NCBI RefSeq assembly: GCF_003853415.1 | Contig: NZ_QTPP01000050.1 | Location: 1-58,792 of the forward strand | Direction: 5' to 3' | DNA: 58,792 nucleotides | Source of the DNA: Burkholderia sp. Bp9142 | GTDB lineage: Bacteria > Pseudomonadota > Gammaproteobacteria > Burkholderiales > Burkholderiaceae | Shown: piece after piece, positions 42,445 through 49,931 of the stretch | How positions within the stretch are numbered: the first letter of the stretch is position 1 | Layout of the letters: each line of letters starts with the position of its first letter | Made by a program: the position numbers and the translations under genes | Notes under the pieces: model-generated | The model's input: only the letters and a program-made list of their open reading frames with translations | What the model was told of the DNA's origin: nothing | The model's database searches: none

Positions 42445-42909
42445 ATGAACACGCGATCCATGCTGCACCGTCCCGAACCGACGCCCGACGTCGATCCCGA
42501 CCCGGCGCTGCCCGAGCACGACGATCCGGTCGATCCGCCCGTGCCGCCGGGCCTGCCGCAGGGCGATCCGCCGTCGCGGCCGCCGCCGATGCGGATGCCG
42601 GGCGGGCGCAGCGAACCGCGGCCGGCCGCGCGATCACTGAAAGGAGGACCATCATGGACATTCACGTGCAATCGCCGGACAAGCGCGCGATCGCTCAGGT
42701 GCTGGGCCGCTATTTCGAGTCGCGTTCGTTGCGCTATCACATCGAGGAGTTGCCGGGCGGCGTGCTGCATATCGGCTTTCGCGCGAGCGGCCGCCCGGTC
42801 GCCGTTACCGTGTCGTTCGACGACGCCGCCTACGACACCTACACGCACTGGGACGCGAGCCAGAAGCAGCTCGCGCTCGGGCGGCTCGCGGACGGTTTCT
42901 CGCGCATGA
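42445..42909 (+). CDS. Proline-rich small protein frame overlapping the next gene
   Basis: The ATG at 42445 follows CAGGAG. The first ~65 residues (MNTRSMLHRPEPTPDVDPD, then HDDPVDPPVPPGLPQGDPP) form a Pro/Asp-rich acidic protein of a type familiar in Burkholderia. There is no stop before 42909, so the frame runs 256 bp into the next gene as an Arg/Ser/Thr-rich shadow. I think the original protein ended near 42650 and that its stop was lost. The 3' part is probably meaningless. Confidence 0.4.
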   Translation: MNTRSMLHRPEPTPDVDPDPALPEHDDPVDPPVPPGLPQGDPPSRPPPMRMPGGRSEPRPAARSLKGGPSWTFTCNRRTSARSLRCWAAISSRVRCAITSRSCRAACCISAFARAAARSPLPCRSTTPPTTPTRTGTRARSSSRSGGSRTVSRA

Positions 42910-42965
42910 TGTCGACGCGCAGTCCGGCCGCGCTCGCCGGCGACTATCACGTCGAGCGTTTCTGA
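42654..42965 (+). CDS. Hypothetical protein, 103 residues
   Basis: The product starts MDIHVQSPDKRAIAQVLGRY and reads as a compact alpha/beta protein (LRYHIEELPGGVLHIGFRAS, ALGRLADGFSRMMST). No family is recognised. The start has a very strong ribosome site (AAAGGAGGACC), and the codon bias fits, so the gene is real. It overlaps the tail of the proline-rich frame. Confidence 0.7.
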   Translation: MDIHVQSPDKRAIAQVLGRYFESRSLRYHIEELPGGVLHIGFRASGRPVAVTVSFDDAAYDTYTHWDASQKQLALGRLADGFSRMMSTRSPAALAGDYHVERF

Positions 42966-43000
42966 TTCCGCAACCATCCGCCGACGTGTTCCTGAAACCG

Positions 43001-43031
43001 GCAAAGTGCCCGTGCTCAACGGGCGCTTTGC
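43001..43031 (+). terminator. Hairpin after the small-gene cluster
   Basis: GCAAAGTGCCCG (43001-43012) pairs with CGGGCGCTTTGC (43020-43031) with one G-T wobble and a 7-nt loop. It lies 36 bp after the stop and lacks a T run beyond the stem. Confidence 0.5.
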
Positions 43032-43172
43032 GGCTTCGCGCGCGTCGCGTAGGATGTTCGTTAATTCAGCGCACGCTACGTTCGCACCGTCGGCTGCCTG
43101 CCGTTGCAGCCGGTCGGGCTGCGACGCGCTTTCCCTCAGGTTCGTTTCGCGCAACCGACGGAGGCCGCCTTG

Positions 43173-44060
43173 ATGATCGTTGCCCGCCCGTTGTTGTCAC
43201 CCGGCACCCGCCGGTTCGTGTCCGGCCTGTCGGCCTTCGCGGCACTGGCGGCACTGGCGGCGGCCGGTGCCCGCGACGCGTCGGCCCAGACGCCTTCGCC
43301 GCTCGGCGAATGGCAATACTCGGCGGGCGTCCCGCTGCAGAAGCTGTTCAGTCCGACCGTCCCCACGTGGCAGGTCAGCGTCGGCGCCGCGATGACGCTG
43401 CAGCCGCGCTACGCGGGCTCCGATCGCTACCGCGTGATGGGCGGCCCGAACTTCGACGTGCGCTATCGCGACCTGTTCTTCCTGTCGACGGGCGACGGGC
43501 TCGGCGCGAACGTGCTGCGCGGGCCCAACTGGCGCGTGAGCGTGTCGGTCGGCTATGACCTCGGACGCCGCTCGGCCGACGATCTCGACCACCTGAACGG
43601 GCTCGACAACATCAACGCGGCGCCGGTGATGAAGCTCGCGGCCGATTACGTGATCTCGAAGGATTTCCCGCTCGTGCTGCGCGCCGATGTCCGGCGCAGC
43701 ATCGGCGGCTCGAACGGCTGGGTCGGCGATTTCTCCGCGTACATGCCGATGCCGGGCAGCAACGAGCGCTTCTTCTGGTTCGCCGGACCGACCGTGTCGT
43801 TCGCCGATTCGCGCTACATGAACGGCTGGTTCGGCGTGAACCCGGGAGCGTCCGCGCGCTCGGGGCTGCCGGCCTATTCGTCGGGCGCAGGGATGAAGTC
43901 GTTCGGCGCCGGCGTGACGATGGTGTGGTTCGTCAACAAGCACTGGTTCGTGACGATCGACGGCGCGATCGAACAGCTCGTCGGCCGCGCAAGGCGCAGC
44001 CCGATCACGCAGCAGTCGACGAACGGCGTGTTCGACATGTCGGTGAATTACCAGTTCTGA
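43173..44060 (+). CDS. MipA/OmpV family outer-membrane protein
   Basis: The 295-residue protein has a signal peptide (FVSGLSAFAALAALAAAGA, cut near DASAQ) and a beta-barrel pattern with alternating aromatic strands: QPRYAGSDRYRVMGGPNFDVR, RVSVSVGYDLGRR, FFWFAGPTVSFADSRYMNGWFG and a C-terminal MSVNYQF ending in Phe, required for barrel insertion. MipA was found as a scaffold for lytic transglycosylase and PBP1b in E. coli; in Burkholderia the family may act as a porin or adhesin. The ATG at 43173 directly precedes the signal. Confidence 0.87.
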   Translation: MIVARPLLSPGTRRFVSGLSAFAALAALAAAGARDASAQTPSPLGEWQYSAGVPLQKLFSPTVPTWQVSVGAAMTLQPRYAGSDRYRVMGGPNFDVRYRDLFFLSTGDGLGANVLRGPNWRVSVSVGYDLGRRSADDLDHLNGLDNINAAPVMKLAADYVISKDFPLVLRADVRRSIGGSNGWVGDFSAYMPMPGSNERFFWFAGPTVSFADSRYMNGWFGVNPGASARSGLPAYSSGAGMKSFGAGVTMVWFVNKHWFVTIDGAIEQLVGRARRSPITQQSTNGVFDMSVNYQF

Positions 44061-44137
44061 TCGGACAGCAGCCCTGCGGGGCGCCCGGGCGGTGCGCGGC
44101 ATGCGGCATTCTTCGTCACATTTGATATGATTCCGAC

Positions 44138-44153
44138 CTGTACAAACGTACAG
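44138..44153. promoter_or_regulatory. LexA (SOS) box upstream of the nuclease-helicase operon
   Basis: CTGTACAAACGTACAG is a fully symmetric match to the LexA consensus CTG-N10-CAG, with CTGTAC and GTACAG arms. It lies 12 bp before the GTG start codon of the FAN1-type gene, so bound LexA would block the promoter or early elongation. A TTGATA at 44122-44127 may be the -35 element. Confidence 0.85.
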
Positions 44154-44165
44154 TGATCGATCCCC

Positions 44166-45860
44166 GTGACGCCAGCCTCGCCGACGCCCCCGGCGTTTTA
44201 CTACCTGACCAATTTCGAACGCGCGCTGGCCTGGCTCGGCGAGCGTTACGACGACCTGCTCGACGCGCACGAACACGCGTTTCTCGCGCAGTTCGCGCAG
44301 TTGCCGAAAGCGTCGCGCGCGTTGCTCGTGCGGATGCTGATGCGTAGCGGATCCGACTTCCGGGCGAGCAAGCTCGTGTACGACGAAATCGGCGGCACGC
44401 TCGACGCGGCCGCGCCGCTCGTCGAACTCGGCTGGGTCGATCCGGCGCCCGCGCTCACGCTCGACGCGCTGTTCGCGCTGTCGACCAAGGCCGATCTGCT
44501 GAAGGTGTTCCCGTCGCTCGCCGCGCACGCGGGCGAGCGCAAGCCCGCCTGGCTCGACCGGTTGCGGCCCGCGCACGACGTCGCGCAGCCGCTCGACGCG
44601 TGGTGCGCGCAGGCCGGCGATCGCGTGCTGCGCGTGACGGTCGGTGCGCTGTGCGACCGGCTGCGGCTGATGTTCTTCGGCAATCTTCATCAGGACTGGA
44701 GCGAATTCGTGCTCGCCGATCTCGGCGTGTTCCAGTACGAAAGCGTGCCGTTCGCGCCGTCGTCGCGCGCGTTCCAGCAGCGCGCCGACGTCGATGCGTA
44801 TCTCGCGCTGCAGACCTGCCGCGAAGCACTCGACGCGTGGCCCGACGAGCTGCCGTTCGACGACCTGCTGCAGGCGATCGACGCGGTCGGCTGCGCGCAG
44901 CCGTGGCTCGCGACGCGCCGCGCGAAGCTGTTGTTCACACTCGGGCAGACCTGCGAGCGGCGCGCCGACTGGACCGCCGCGCTCGACGCGTATGCGCGCA
45001 GCGCTTGGCCGGGCAGCCGGCATCGGCGCATTCGCGTGCTCGAACGCTGCGGACGCGATTGCGATGCGCTCGCGCTGGCGCTCGAGGCGCGCGGCGGCTT
45101 CGAAAGCGACGAGGAGCGCCAGCGTGTCGAGCGGATGCTGCCGCGCCTGCAGCGCCGTCTCGGGCAGCGGGTCGAACGCGCGGGCCGCGCGCCTGACGTG
45201 CCGCGCGAAACACTCGTGCTGGTGCGCCCCGAAGCGTTCGTCAGCGTCGAATTCGCGGTGCGCGACCATCTTGCGCAACCCGATGCGCCGGTTCACTACG
45301 TCGAGAACACGCTGATCAATTCGCTGTTCGGGCTGCTGTGCTGGGAGCCGGTGTTCGCGGCCGTGCCCGGCGCGTTCTTCCACCCGTTCCAGCGGGGCCC
45401 GGCCGACCTGCACGCGCCCGATTTCGCGGTGCGTCGCACGGACGCGTTCGCCGCCTGTTTCGCGCAGCTCGAATCGGGCGCGTACCGCGACACGATTCGC
45501 CGGCACTTCGCGACGAAGACGGGGCTGCAATCGCCGTTCGTGTTCTGGGGCGTGCTGACCGACGAACTGCTCGACGACGCGCTCGCCTGCCTGCCGCCGG
45601 AGCACCTGCGGCTGTGGTTCACGCGCCTGCTCACGGATATCCGCGGCAACCGGTCGGGGCTGCCCGACCTCGTCCGTTTCTGGCCGGGCGAGCGGCGCTA
45701 CGAGCTGATCGAGGTGAAGGGCCCCGGCGACCGGCTGCAGGACAACCAGACACGCTGGCTCGCGTACTGCATCGCGCACGGGATTCCGGTGCGTGTCGTC
45801 GATGTCGAATGGGCCGGCGCGGACGTCGCGCAGGCCGAAGCCGCGGGGCTGTCCGCATGA
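44166..45860 (+). CDS. FAN1-type VRR-NUC nuclease
   Basis: The 564-residue protein has the bacterial FAN1 layout. It starts with FYYLTNFERALAWLGERY and a helical SAP-like/TPR-like middle (RRAKLLFTLGQTCERRADWT). The C-terminal VRR-NUC nuclease shows HAPDFAVRRTDAFAACFAQL, then the catalytic set GLPDLVRFWPGERRYELIEV with KGPGDRLQDNQ (PD-x-E-x-K). FAN1 is a structure-selective nuclease that works on DNA flaps and interstrand crosslinks. Length matches other bacterial homologues. A perfect LexA box precedes the GTG start, and the stop overlaps the ATG of the next gene. Confidence 0.92.
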   Translation: MTPASPTPPAFYYLTNFERALAWLGERYDDLLDAHEHAFLAQFAQLPKASRALLVRMLMRSGSDFRASKLVYDEIGGTLDAAAPLVELGWVDPAPALTLDALFALSTKADLLKVFPSLAAHAGERKPAWLDRLRPAHDVAQPLDAWCAQAGDRVLRVTVGALCDRLRLMFFGNLHQDWSEFVLADLGVFQYESVPFAPSSRAFQQRADVDAYLALQTCREALDAWPDELPFDDLLQAIDAVGCAQPWLATRRAKLLFTLGQTCERRADWTAALDAYARSAWPGSRHRRIRVLERCGRDCDALALALEARGGFESDEERQRVERMLPRLQRRLGQRVERAGRAPDVPRETLVLVRPEAFVSVEFAVRDHLAQPDAPVHYVENTLINSLFGLLCWEPVFAAVPGAFFHPFQRGPADLHAPDFAVRRTDAFAACFAQLESGAYRDTIRRHFATKTGLQSPFVFWGVLTDELLDDALACLPPEHLRLWFTRLLTDIRGNRSGLPDLVRFWPGERRYELIEVKGPGDRLQDNQTRWLAYCIAHGIPVRVVDVEWAGADVAQAEAAGLSA

Positions 45861-48157
45861 GCTATGTCGTCGCGGTGCGGGCGATGTGCGAGTTCACCGC
45901 GCGGCGCGGCGATCTCGACCTGCGCTTCACGCCCGCGCCGACCGCGCTCGAGGGCATCGCCGGCCACGGCGCCGTCACGTCGAAGCGCGGCGCGCGCTAC
46001 GAAACCGAGATCGCACTGTGCGGCACCTGGGGCACGCTCACCGTGCGCGGGCGCGCGGACGGCTACGACCCGGTCGCGAACCGGCTCGAGGAGATCAAGA
46101 CGTATCGCGGCAGCCTCGAGGCGATGCCGGCCAATCATCGCGCACTGCACTGGGCGCAGGCGAAGGTCTATGCGCACCTGATGTGCGATGCGCGCGGCCT
46201 CGCTGAAATCGACGTCGCGCTCGTGTATTTCGACATCGTGTCCGAGCGCGAGACCGTGCTGACGGAAACGCTCGGCGCGAGCGCGCTCGCCGCGTTCTTC
46301 GCCGAGCAGTGCGCGTGCTTCGTCGGCTGGGCCGAGCGCGAGACCGCGCATCGCGCGGCCCGCGATGCGGCGCTGCGTGCGCTGACGTTTCCGCACGGGC
46401 AATTCCGCAGCGGTCAGCGCGAGCTGGCGGTGTCCGTCTATCGGGCGGCGCGCGACGAACGCTGCCTGATGGCGCAGGCGCCGACCGGCATCGGCAAGAC
46501 GCTCGGCACGGTATTCCCGCTGCTGAAGGCGTGCGGCGAGGGCGAGCTCGATCACGTGTTCTTCCTGACCGCGAAGACGCCCGGCCGCGCGCTTGCGCTC
46601 GAGGCGGCGGCGACGCTCGGCGCCGGCACGCCGGCGCTGCCGCTGCGCGTGCTGGAGCTCGTCGCGCGCGACAAGGCGTGCGAGCATCCGGACCGCGCGT
46701 GTCACGGCGAATCGTGCCCGCTCGCGCAAGGTTTCTACGACCGGCTGCCGGCCGCGCGCGACGCGGCGATCGGCGCCGGGCTGCTCGATCGCGACACCGT
46801 GCGCGAGGCTGCACGCGCGCACGACGTCTGTCCGTACTACCTCGCGCAGGAGCTGGCGCGCTGGTCGGACATGGTGATCGGCGACTACAACTACTACTAC
46901 GACGGCAGCGCGATGCTGCACACGCTCGCGCAGCAGAACCAGTGGCGTGTCGGCGTGCTCGTCGACGAAGCGCACAACCTGCTCGATCGCGCACGCAAGA
47001 TGTACAGCGCATCGCTCGACCCGTTCGCGTTCGCGGCCGCGCGCGAGGCGGCGCCGGCGGCACTACGCAAGGCGTTCGACCGGCTCGCGCGCGCGTGGGG
47101 CACGGTCAATCGCGCGCAGGCCGGGCGCTACGCGGCGTACCCCGAGATTCCGGGGCCGATCGTGTCGGCCGTGCAGAACCTCGTCGCGGCGATCGGCGAA
47201 CACCTGACCGATGCGCCGCGCGCGAACGGCGACGCGCTGCTGCGCTTTCATTTCGAGGCGATCCAGTTCGGCGTGCTCGCCGATGCGTTCGACAGCGCGT
47301 CGATCTTCGACGCGACGCTGCACGGCGAGCCGCTGCCGCGCCAGTCGGGGCTCGACGGCGTCGCGCCGGCCGGGCGCCGGCGCCGCATCCAGTCGACGCT
47401 GTGCGTGCGCAACGTGATTCCGGCCGGCTTTCTCGCGCCGCGCTACGAAGCCGCGCGCGCGACCGTGCTGTTTTCCGGCACGCTGAGCCCGTTTCATTTC
47501 TATCGCGACACGCTCGGGCTGCCGACCGGCACGGGCTGGCTCGACGTCGACGGACCGTTTCGCGCAGAGCAACTCACCGTGCGCGTCGCAAGCCACGTAT
47601 CGACGCGCTGGCGCGACCGCGACCGCTCGCTCGAACCGATCGTGGACCTGATCGCCGCGCAATACGCGACGCGGCCCGGCAACTACCTCGGTTTTCTCAG
47701 CAGCTTCGACTATCTCGGACGCATCGTCGCGCTGATGCAGGCGCGCCATCCGGACGTGCCCGTGTGGGCCCAGGCGCCCGGCATGGCCGAAAGCGAGCGC
47801 GACGCGTTTCTCGCGCGCTTCGACGCGGGCGGGCGCGGGGTCGGCTTCGCGGTGCTGGGCGGGGCGTTCTCGGAAGGCGTGGATCTCGTCGGCGAGCGGC
47901 TGATCGGCGCGTTCATCGCGACGCTCGGGCTGCCGCAGGTCAACGACGTCAACGAACAGATGCGGCGCGCGATGGATGCGCGCTTCGGCAACGGGTACGA
48001 CTACATGTACCTGTACCCGGGCTTGCAGAAGGTCGTGCAGGCGGCCGGGCGCGTGATCCGCACCGAGCACGACGAGGGCGTCGTGCATCTGATCGACGAT
48101 CGTTACCGGCGGCGGGAGGTGCGCGACCTGCTGCCGAGGTGGTGGCGGATCGGGTGA
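45857..48157 (+). CDS. DinG/XPD-family helicase with N-terminal PD-(D/E)xK nuclease domain
   Basis: The 766-residue protein overlaps FAN1 by ATGA. Its first ~180 residues show a Cas4/RecB-like nuclease core: VRGRADGYDP, LEEIKTYRG (E-x-K) and HWAQAKVYAHL (Q/Y motif). The helicase then has Walker A APTGIGKT, a four-cysteine iron-sulphur region (Cys in KACEH, RACHG, SCPLA and VCPYY), the DEAH box LVDEAHNLL and C-terminal motifs GAFSEGVDLVGERL and QAAGRVIR. It should be a 5'-3' iron-sulphur helicase coupled to a nuclease, acting with FAN1 in crosslink or fork repair under SOS control. Confidence 0.92.
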   Translation: MSYVVAVRAMCEFTARRGDLDLRFTPAPTALEGIAGHGAVTSKRGARYETEIALCGTWGTLTVRGRADGYDPVANRLEEIKTYRGSLEAMPANHRALHWAQAKVYAHLMCDARGLAEIDVALVYFDIVSERETVLTETLGASALAAFFAEQCACFVGWAERETAHRAARDAALRALTFPHGQFRSGQRELAVSVYRAARDERCLMAQAPTGIGKTLGTVFPLLKACGEGELDHVFFLTAKTPGRALALEAAATLGAGTPALPLRVLELVARDKACEHPDRACHGESCPLAQGFYDRLPAARDAAIGAGLLDRDTVREAARAHDVCPYYLAQELARWSDMVIGDYNYYYDGSAMLHTLAQQNQWRVGVLVDEAHNLLDRARKMYSASLDPFAFAAAREAAPAALRKAFDRLARAWGTVNRAQAGRYAAYPEIPGPIVSAVQNLVAAIGEHLTDAPRANGDALLRFHFEAIQFGVLADAFDSASIFDATLHGEPLPRQSGLDGVAPAGRRRRIQSTLCVRNVIPAGFLAPRYEAARATVLFSGTLSPFHFYRDTLGLPTGTGWLDVDGPFRAEQLTVRVASHVSTRWRDRDRSLEPIVDLIAAQYATRPGNYLGFLSSFDYLGRIVALMQARHPDVPVWAQAPGMAESERDAFLARFDAGGRGVGFAVLGGAFSEGVDLVGERLIGAFIATLGLPQVNDVNEQMRRAMDARFGNGYDYMYLYPGLQKVVQAAGRVIRTEHDEGVVHLIDDRYRRREVRDLLPRWWRIG

Positions 48158-48172
48158 CCGGCACCGGCGTTC

Positions 48173-48943
48173 CTACAGCACGTTGAGCATCGCGAGCGCG
48201 GCTTCCTGCAGATGCGGGAGCACGCGCCGCACGGCCGCGTCCGTCGATTCGGCGCCGATCGGCATGTTCGTGCTCAGCGCGGCGACGACTTCGCCGTGAC
48301 GGTTCTTCAGCGGCACCGCGATGCCGCGCACGCCGACCTGCAGTTGCTGCTCGATCACCGCGAAGCCCGCGTCGCGCGCATGGTCGACCTGTTCGAGCAG
48401 GCGTGCCTTGTTGGTGATCGTGTGCGGGGTGAAGGGGGCGAGCTCGGTGTCGTCGAGCCACGCGCGGACGGCCTCCCGATCCGGATGATGCGCAAGCAGC
48501 ACGACACCGGGTGACGTCAGCGGGGCCGGCACGCGTGCGCCGAGCACGAAGCCCGTCGTCATCACGCGCGACACGCCGTTGCGGGCGATGAACACGAGTT
48601 CCCAGCCGTCGAGCACGCTCACGTACGCCGATTCGTTCAGCGACGCGCTCAGTTGCTGCAGATAGGGCTGGACCGTGCGCGGCAGACGGGCGGAATCGAA
48701 GTACGACCAGCCGACCCGCAGCACGCGCGGCGTGAGGCCGTACAGCTTGCCGTCGGTGTACACGTAGCCGAGCGATTCGAGCGTCAGCAGGTAGCGGCGT
48801 GCGGCCGTGCGCGTCAGGCCGGTGCGGGCGGCGGCCTGGGTGGGCGTCATCCGCGCGTGCTGGCTGTCGAACGCCTCGAGGATCATCAGGCCTTTTTCGA
48901 GGCCGGCAATCCAGTCGCGTCTGTCGAGGTCGGGCTTTTTCAT
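48173..48943 (-). CDS. IclR-family regulator (PcaR/PobR-like)
   Basis: The 256-residue protein has an N-terminal winged helix (GLEKGLMILEAFDSQHARMT, AARTGLTRTAARRYLLTLES) and a C-terminal GAF-like effector domain (RSMTTGFVLGARVP-type strand, DAGFAVIEQQLQVGVRGIAV). The subfamily with this N-terminus includes PcaR, PcaU and PobR, which respond to protocatechuate or related aromatic acids. A site very like the PcaR operator lies 4 kb away between the MFS and dioxygenase genes, which makes control of that locus plausible. It is convergent with the helicase. Confidence 0.88.
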   Translation of the reverse strand: MKKPDLDRRDWIAGLEKGLMILEAFDSQHARMTPTQAAARTGLTRTAARRYLLTLESLGYVYTDGKLYGLTPRVLRVGWSYFDSARLPRTVQPYLQQLSASLNESAYVSVLDGWELVFIARNGVSRVMTTGFVLGARVPAPLTSPGVVLLAHHPDREAVRAWLDDTELAPFTPHTITNKARLLEQVDHARDAGFAVIEQQLQVGVRGIAVPLKNRHGEVVAALSTNMPIGAESTDAAVRRVLPHLQEAALAMLNVL

Positions 48944-49067
48944 CGTCGGTGCGCACAGGTGGATGCGCGGTATTCGCGCGGGCGTGGGCGATTATCGCGC
49001 GACCTGCGAGGTAATGCGACATACGACGCCCCTGAGCCACCCATTCGGCCAATTGCGCGGACTCGCA

Positions 49068-49096
49068 TTGAGGACATTCAATCATTCACGTATATC
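49068..49096 (+). promoter_or_regulatory. Possible promoter of the VapBC-type pair
   Basis: TTGAGG (49068-49073), a 17-bp spacer and TATATC (49091-49096) form a candidate promoter in a locally AT-rich stretch. It would start transcription near 49103, only a few bases before the ATG at 49110, so the message would be nearly leaderless. That closeness makes me cautious. Confidence 0.35.
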
Positions 49097-49109
49097 TATG
49101 GAGGCTCGC

Positions 49110-49343
49110 ATGCAGGTCGCGAAATGGGGTAATAGCCTGGCGGTCCGTCTTCCGGCGAGTGTGGTCGACGCACTGGAGCTTCGTGAAGGCGACGATATCG
49201 AAATCGTGGTCGACAGCCCGCGCGTTTTCGCGGTGAGTCGCAAGCCGAGGCCCGACGAGCTGCTGCAGCGGTTGAGGCGTTTCAGGGGCAAGCTGCCCGC
49301 CGACTTCAAGTTCAGCCGGGACGACGCGAATGAGCGGGATTGA
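49110..49343 (+). CDS. vapB: AbrB/SpoVT-fold antitoxin (VapB/MazE-type)
   Basis: The 77-residue protein MQVAKWGNSLAVRLPASVVD... has the swapped-hairpin DNA-binding fold signature (WGNSLAVRLP, LELREGDDIEIV) and an acidic/basic tail that would bind the toxin. The ATG at 49110 follows GGAGG with proper spacing; the ATG at 49098 is less suited. Its last 14 bp overlap the toxin gene. The pair probably represses its own promoter. Confidence 0.9.
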   Translation: MQVAKWGNSLAVRLPASVVDALELREGDDIEIVVDSPRVFAVSRKPRPDELLQRLRRFRGKLPADFKFSRDDANERD

Positions 49344-49743
49344 ATCGGCGAAATCGTTCGTCGACAGCAATGTCGTGCTTTATCTGCTGTCGGAGGACGA
49401 AACCAAGGCGAATCGTGCTGAGGCGCTATTCCTTCGACGGCCGACCATCAGCGTTCAGGTACTGAACGAAGTCGCCAGCGTTTGCAGCCGCAAATTGCGG
49501 ATGCCCTGGCGCGAGGTGGGGCAGTTTCTTGAGCCGGTCAGGCGCTTGTGCCATGTCGTGCCGATCACGGTCGATATACACGACCTCGCGCGAAGACTGG
49601 CGGAGCGGCACGGCCTGTCCTTCCACGACGCGTGCATCGTGGCGACTGCCTCGATCGAAGGATGTGAATACCTGTACACCGAGGACATGCACGACGGCTT
49701 GCGCGTGGCGGGCGGTCCGGTATTGCGAAATCCGTTTGCCTGA
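49330..49743 (+). CDS. vapC: PIN-domain toxin (VapC family)
   Basis: The 137-residue protein has the PIN acidic residues: the first aspartate in KSFVDSNVVLYLLS, a glutamate in VQVLNEVASV, an aspartate in HGLSFHDACIVATA and a last one in YLYTEDMHDG. PIN toxins are Mg-dependent ribonucleases that cleave tRNA or rRNA. The gene starts inside the antitoxin gene in another frame, the usual coupling. Confidence 0.92.
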   Translation: MSGIESAKSFVDSNVVLYLLSEDETKANRAEALFLRRPTISVQVLNEVASVCSRKLRMPWREVGQFLEPVRRLCHVVPITVDIHDLARRLAERHGLSFHDACIVATASIEGCEYLYTEDMHDGLRVAGGPVLRNPFA

Positions 49744-49931
49744 ACGTCGGCGATTCCGGGCACGCCGGCGCGCAAGGGAATGACGAGGGCGGACGGCCGA
49801 TACGAACCCGACGACGGCCGACGGCCCATGGCTGAAGCTGGATCCGCGCAGCACGTCGCCGCCGATCGAACGTGAAGAGCGGGAGGGTCGAACGCGGCGC
49901 GGACGTCATGCGCGCCGCATCCGGCATGACA

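Noticed and set aside
43197..45779. Minus-strand frame of 860 codons
   Set aside because: Antisense shadow of the MipA and FAN1 genes.
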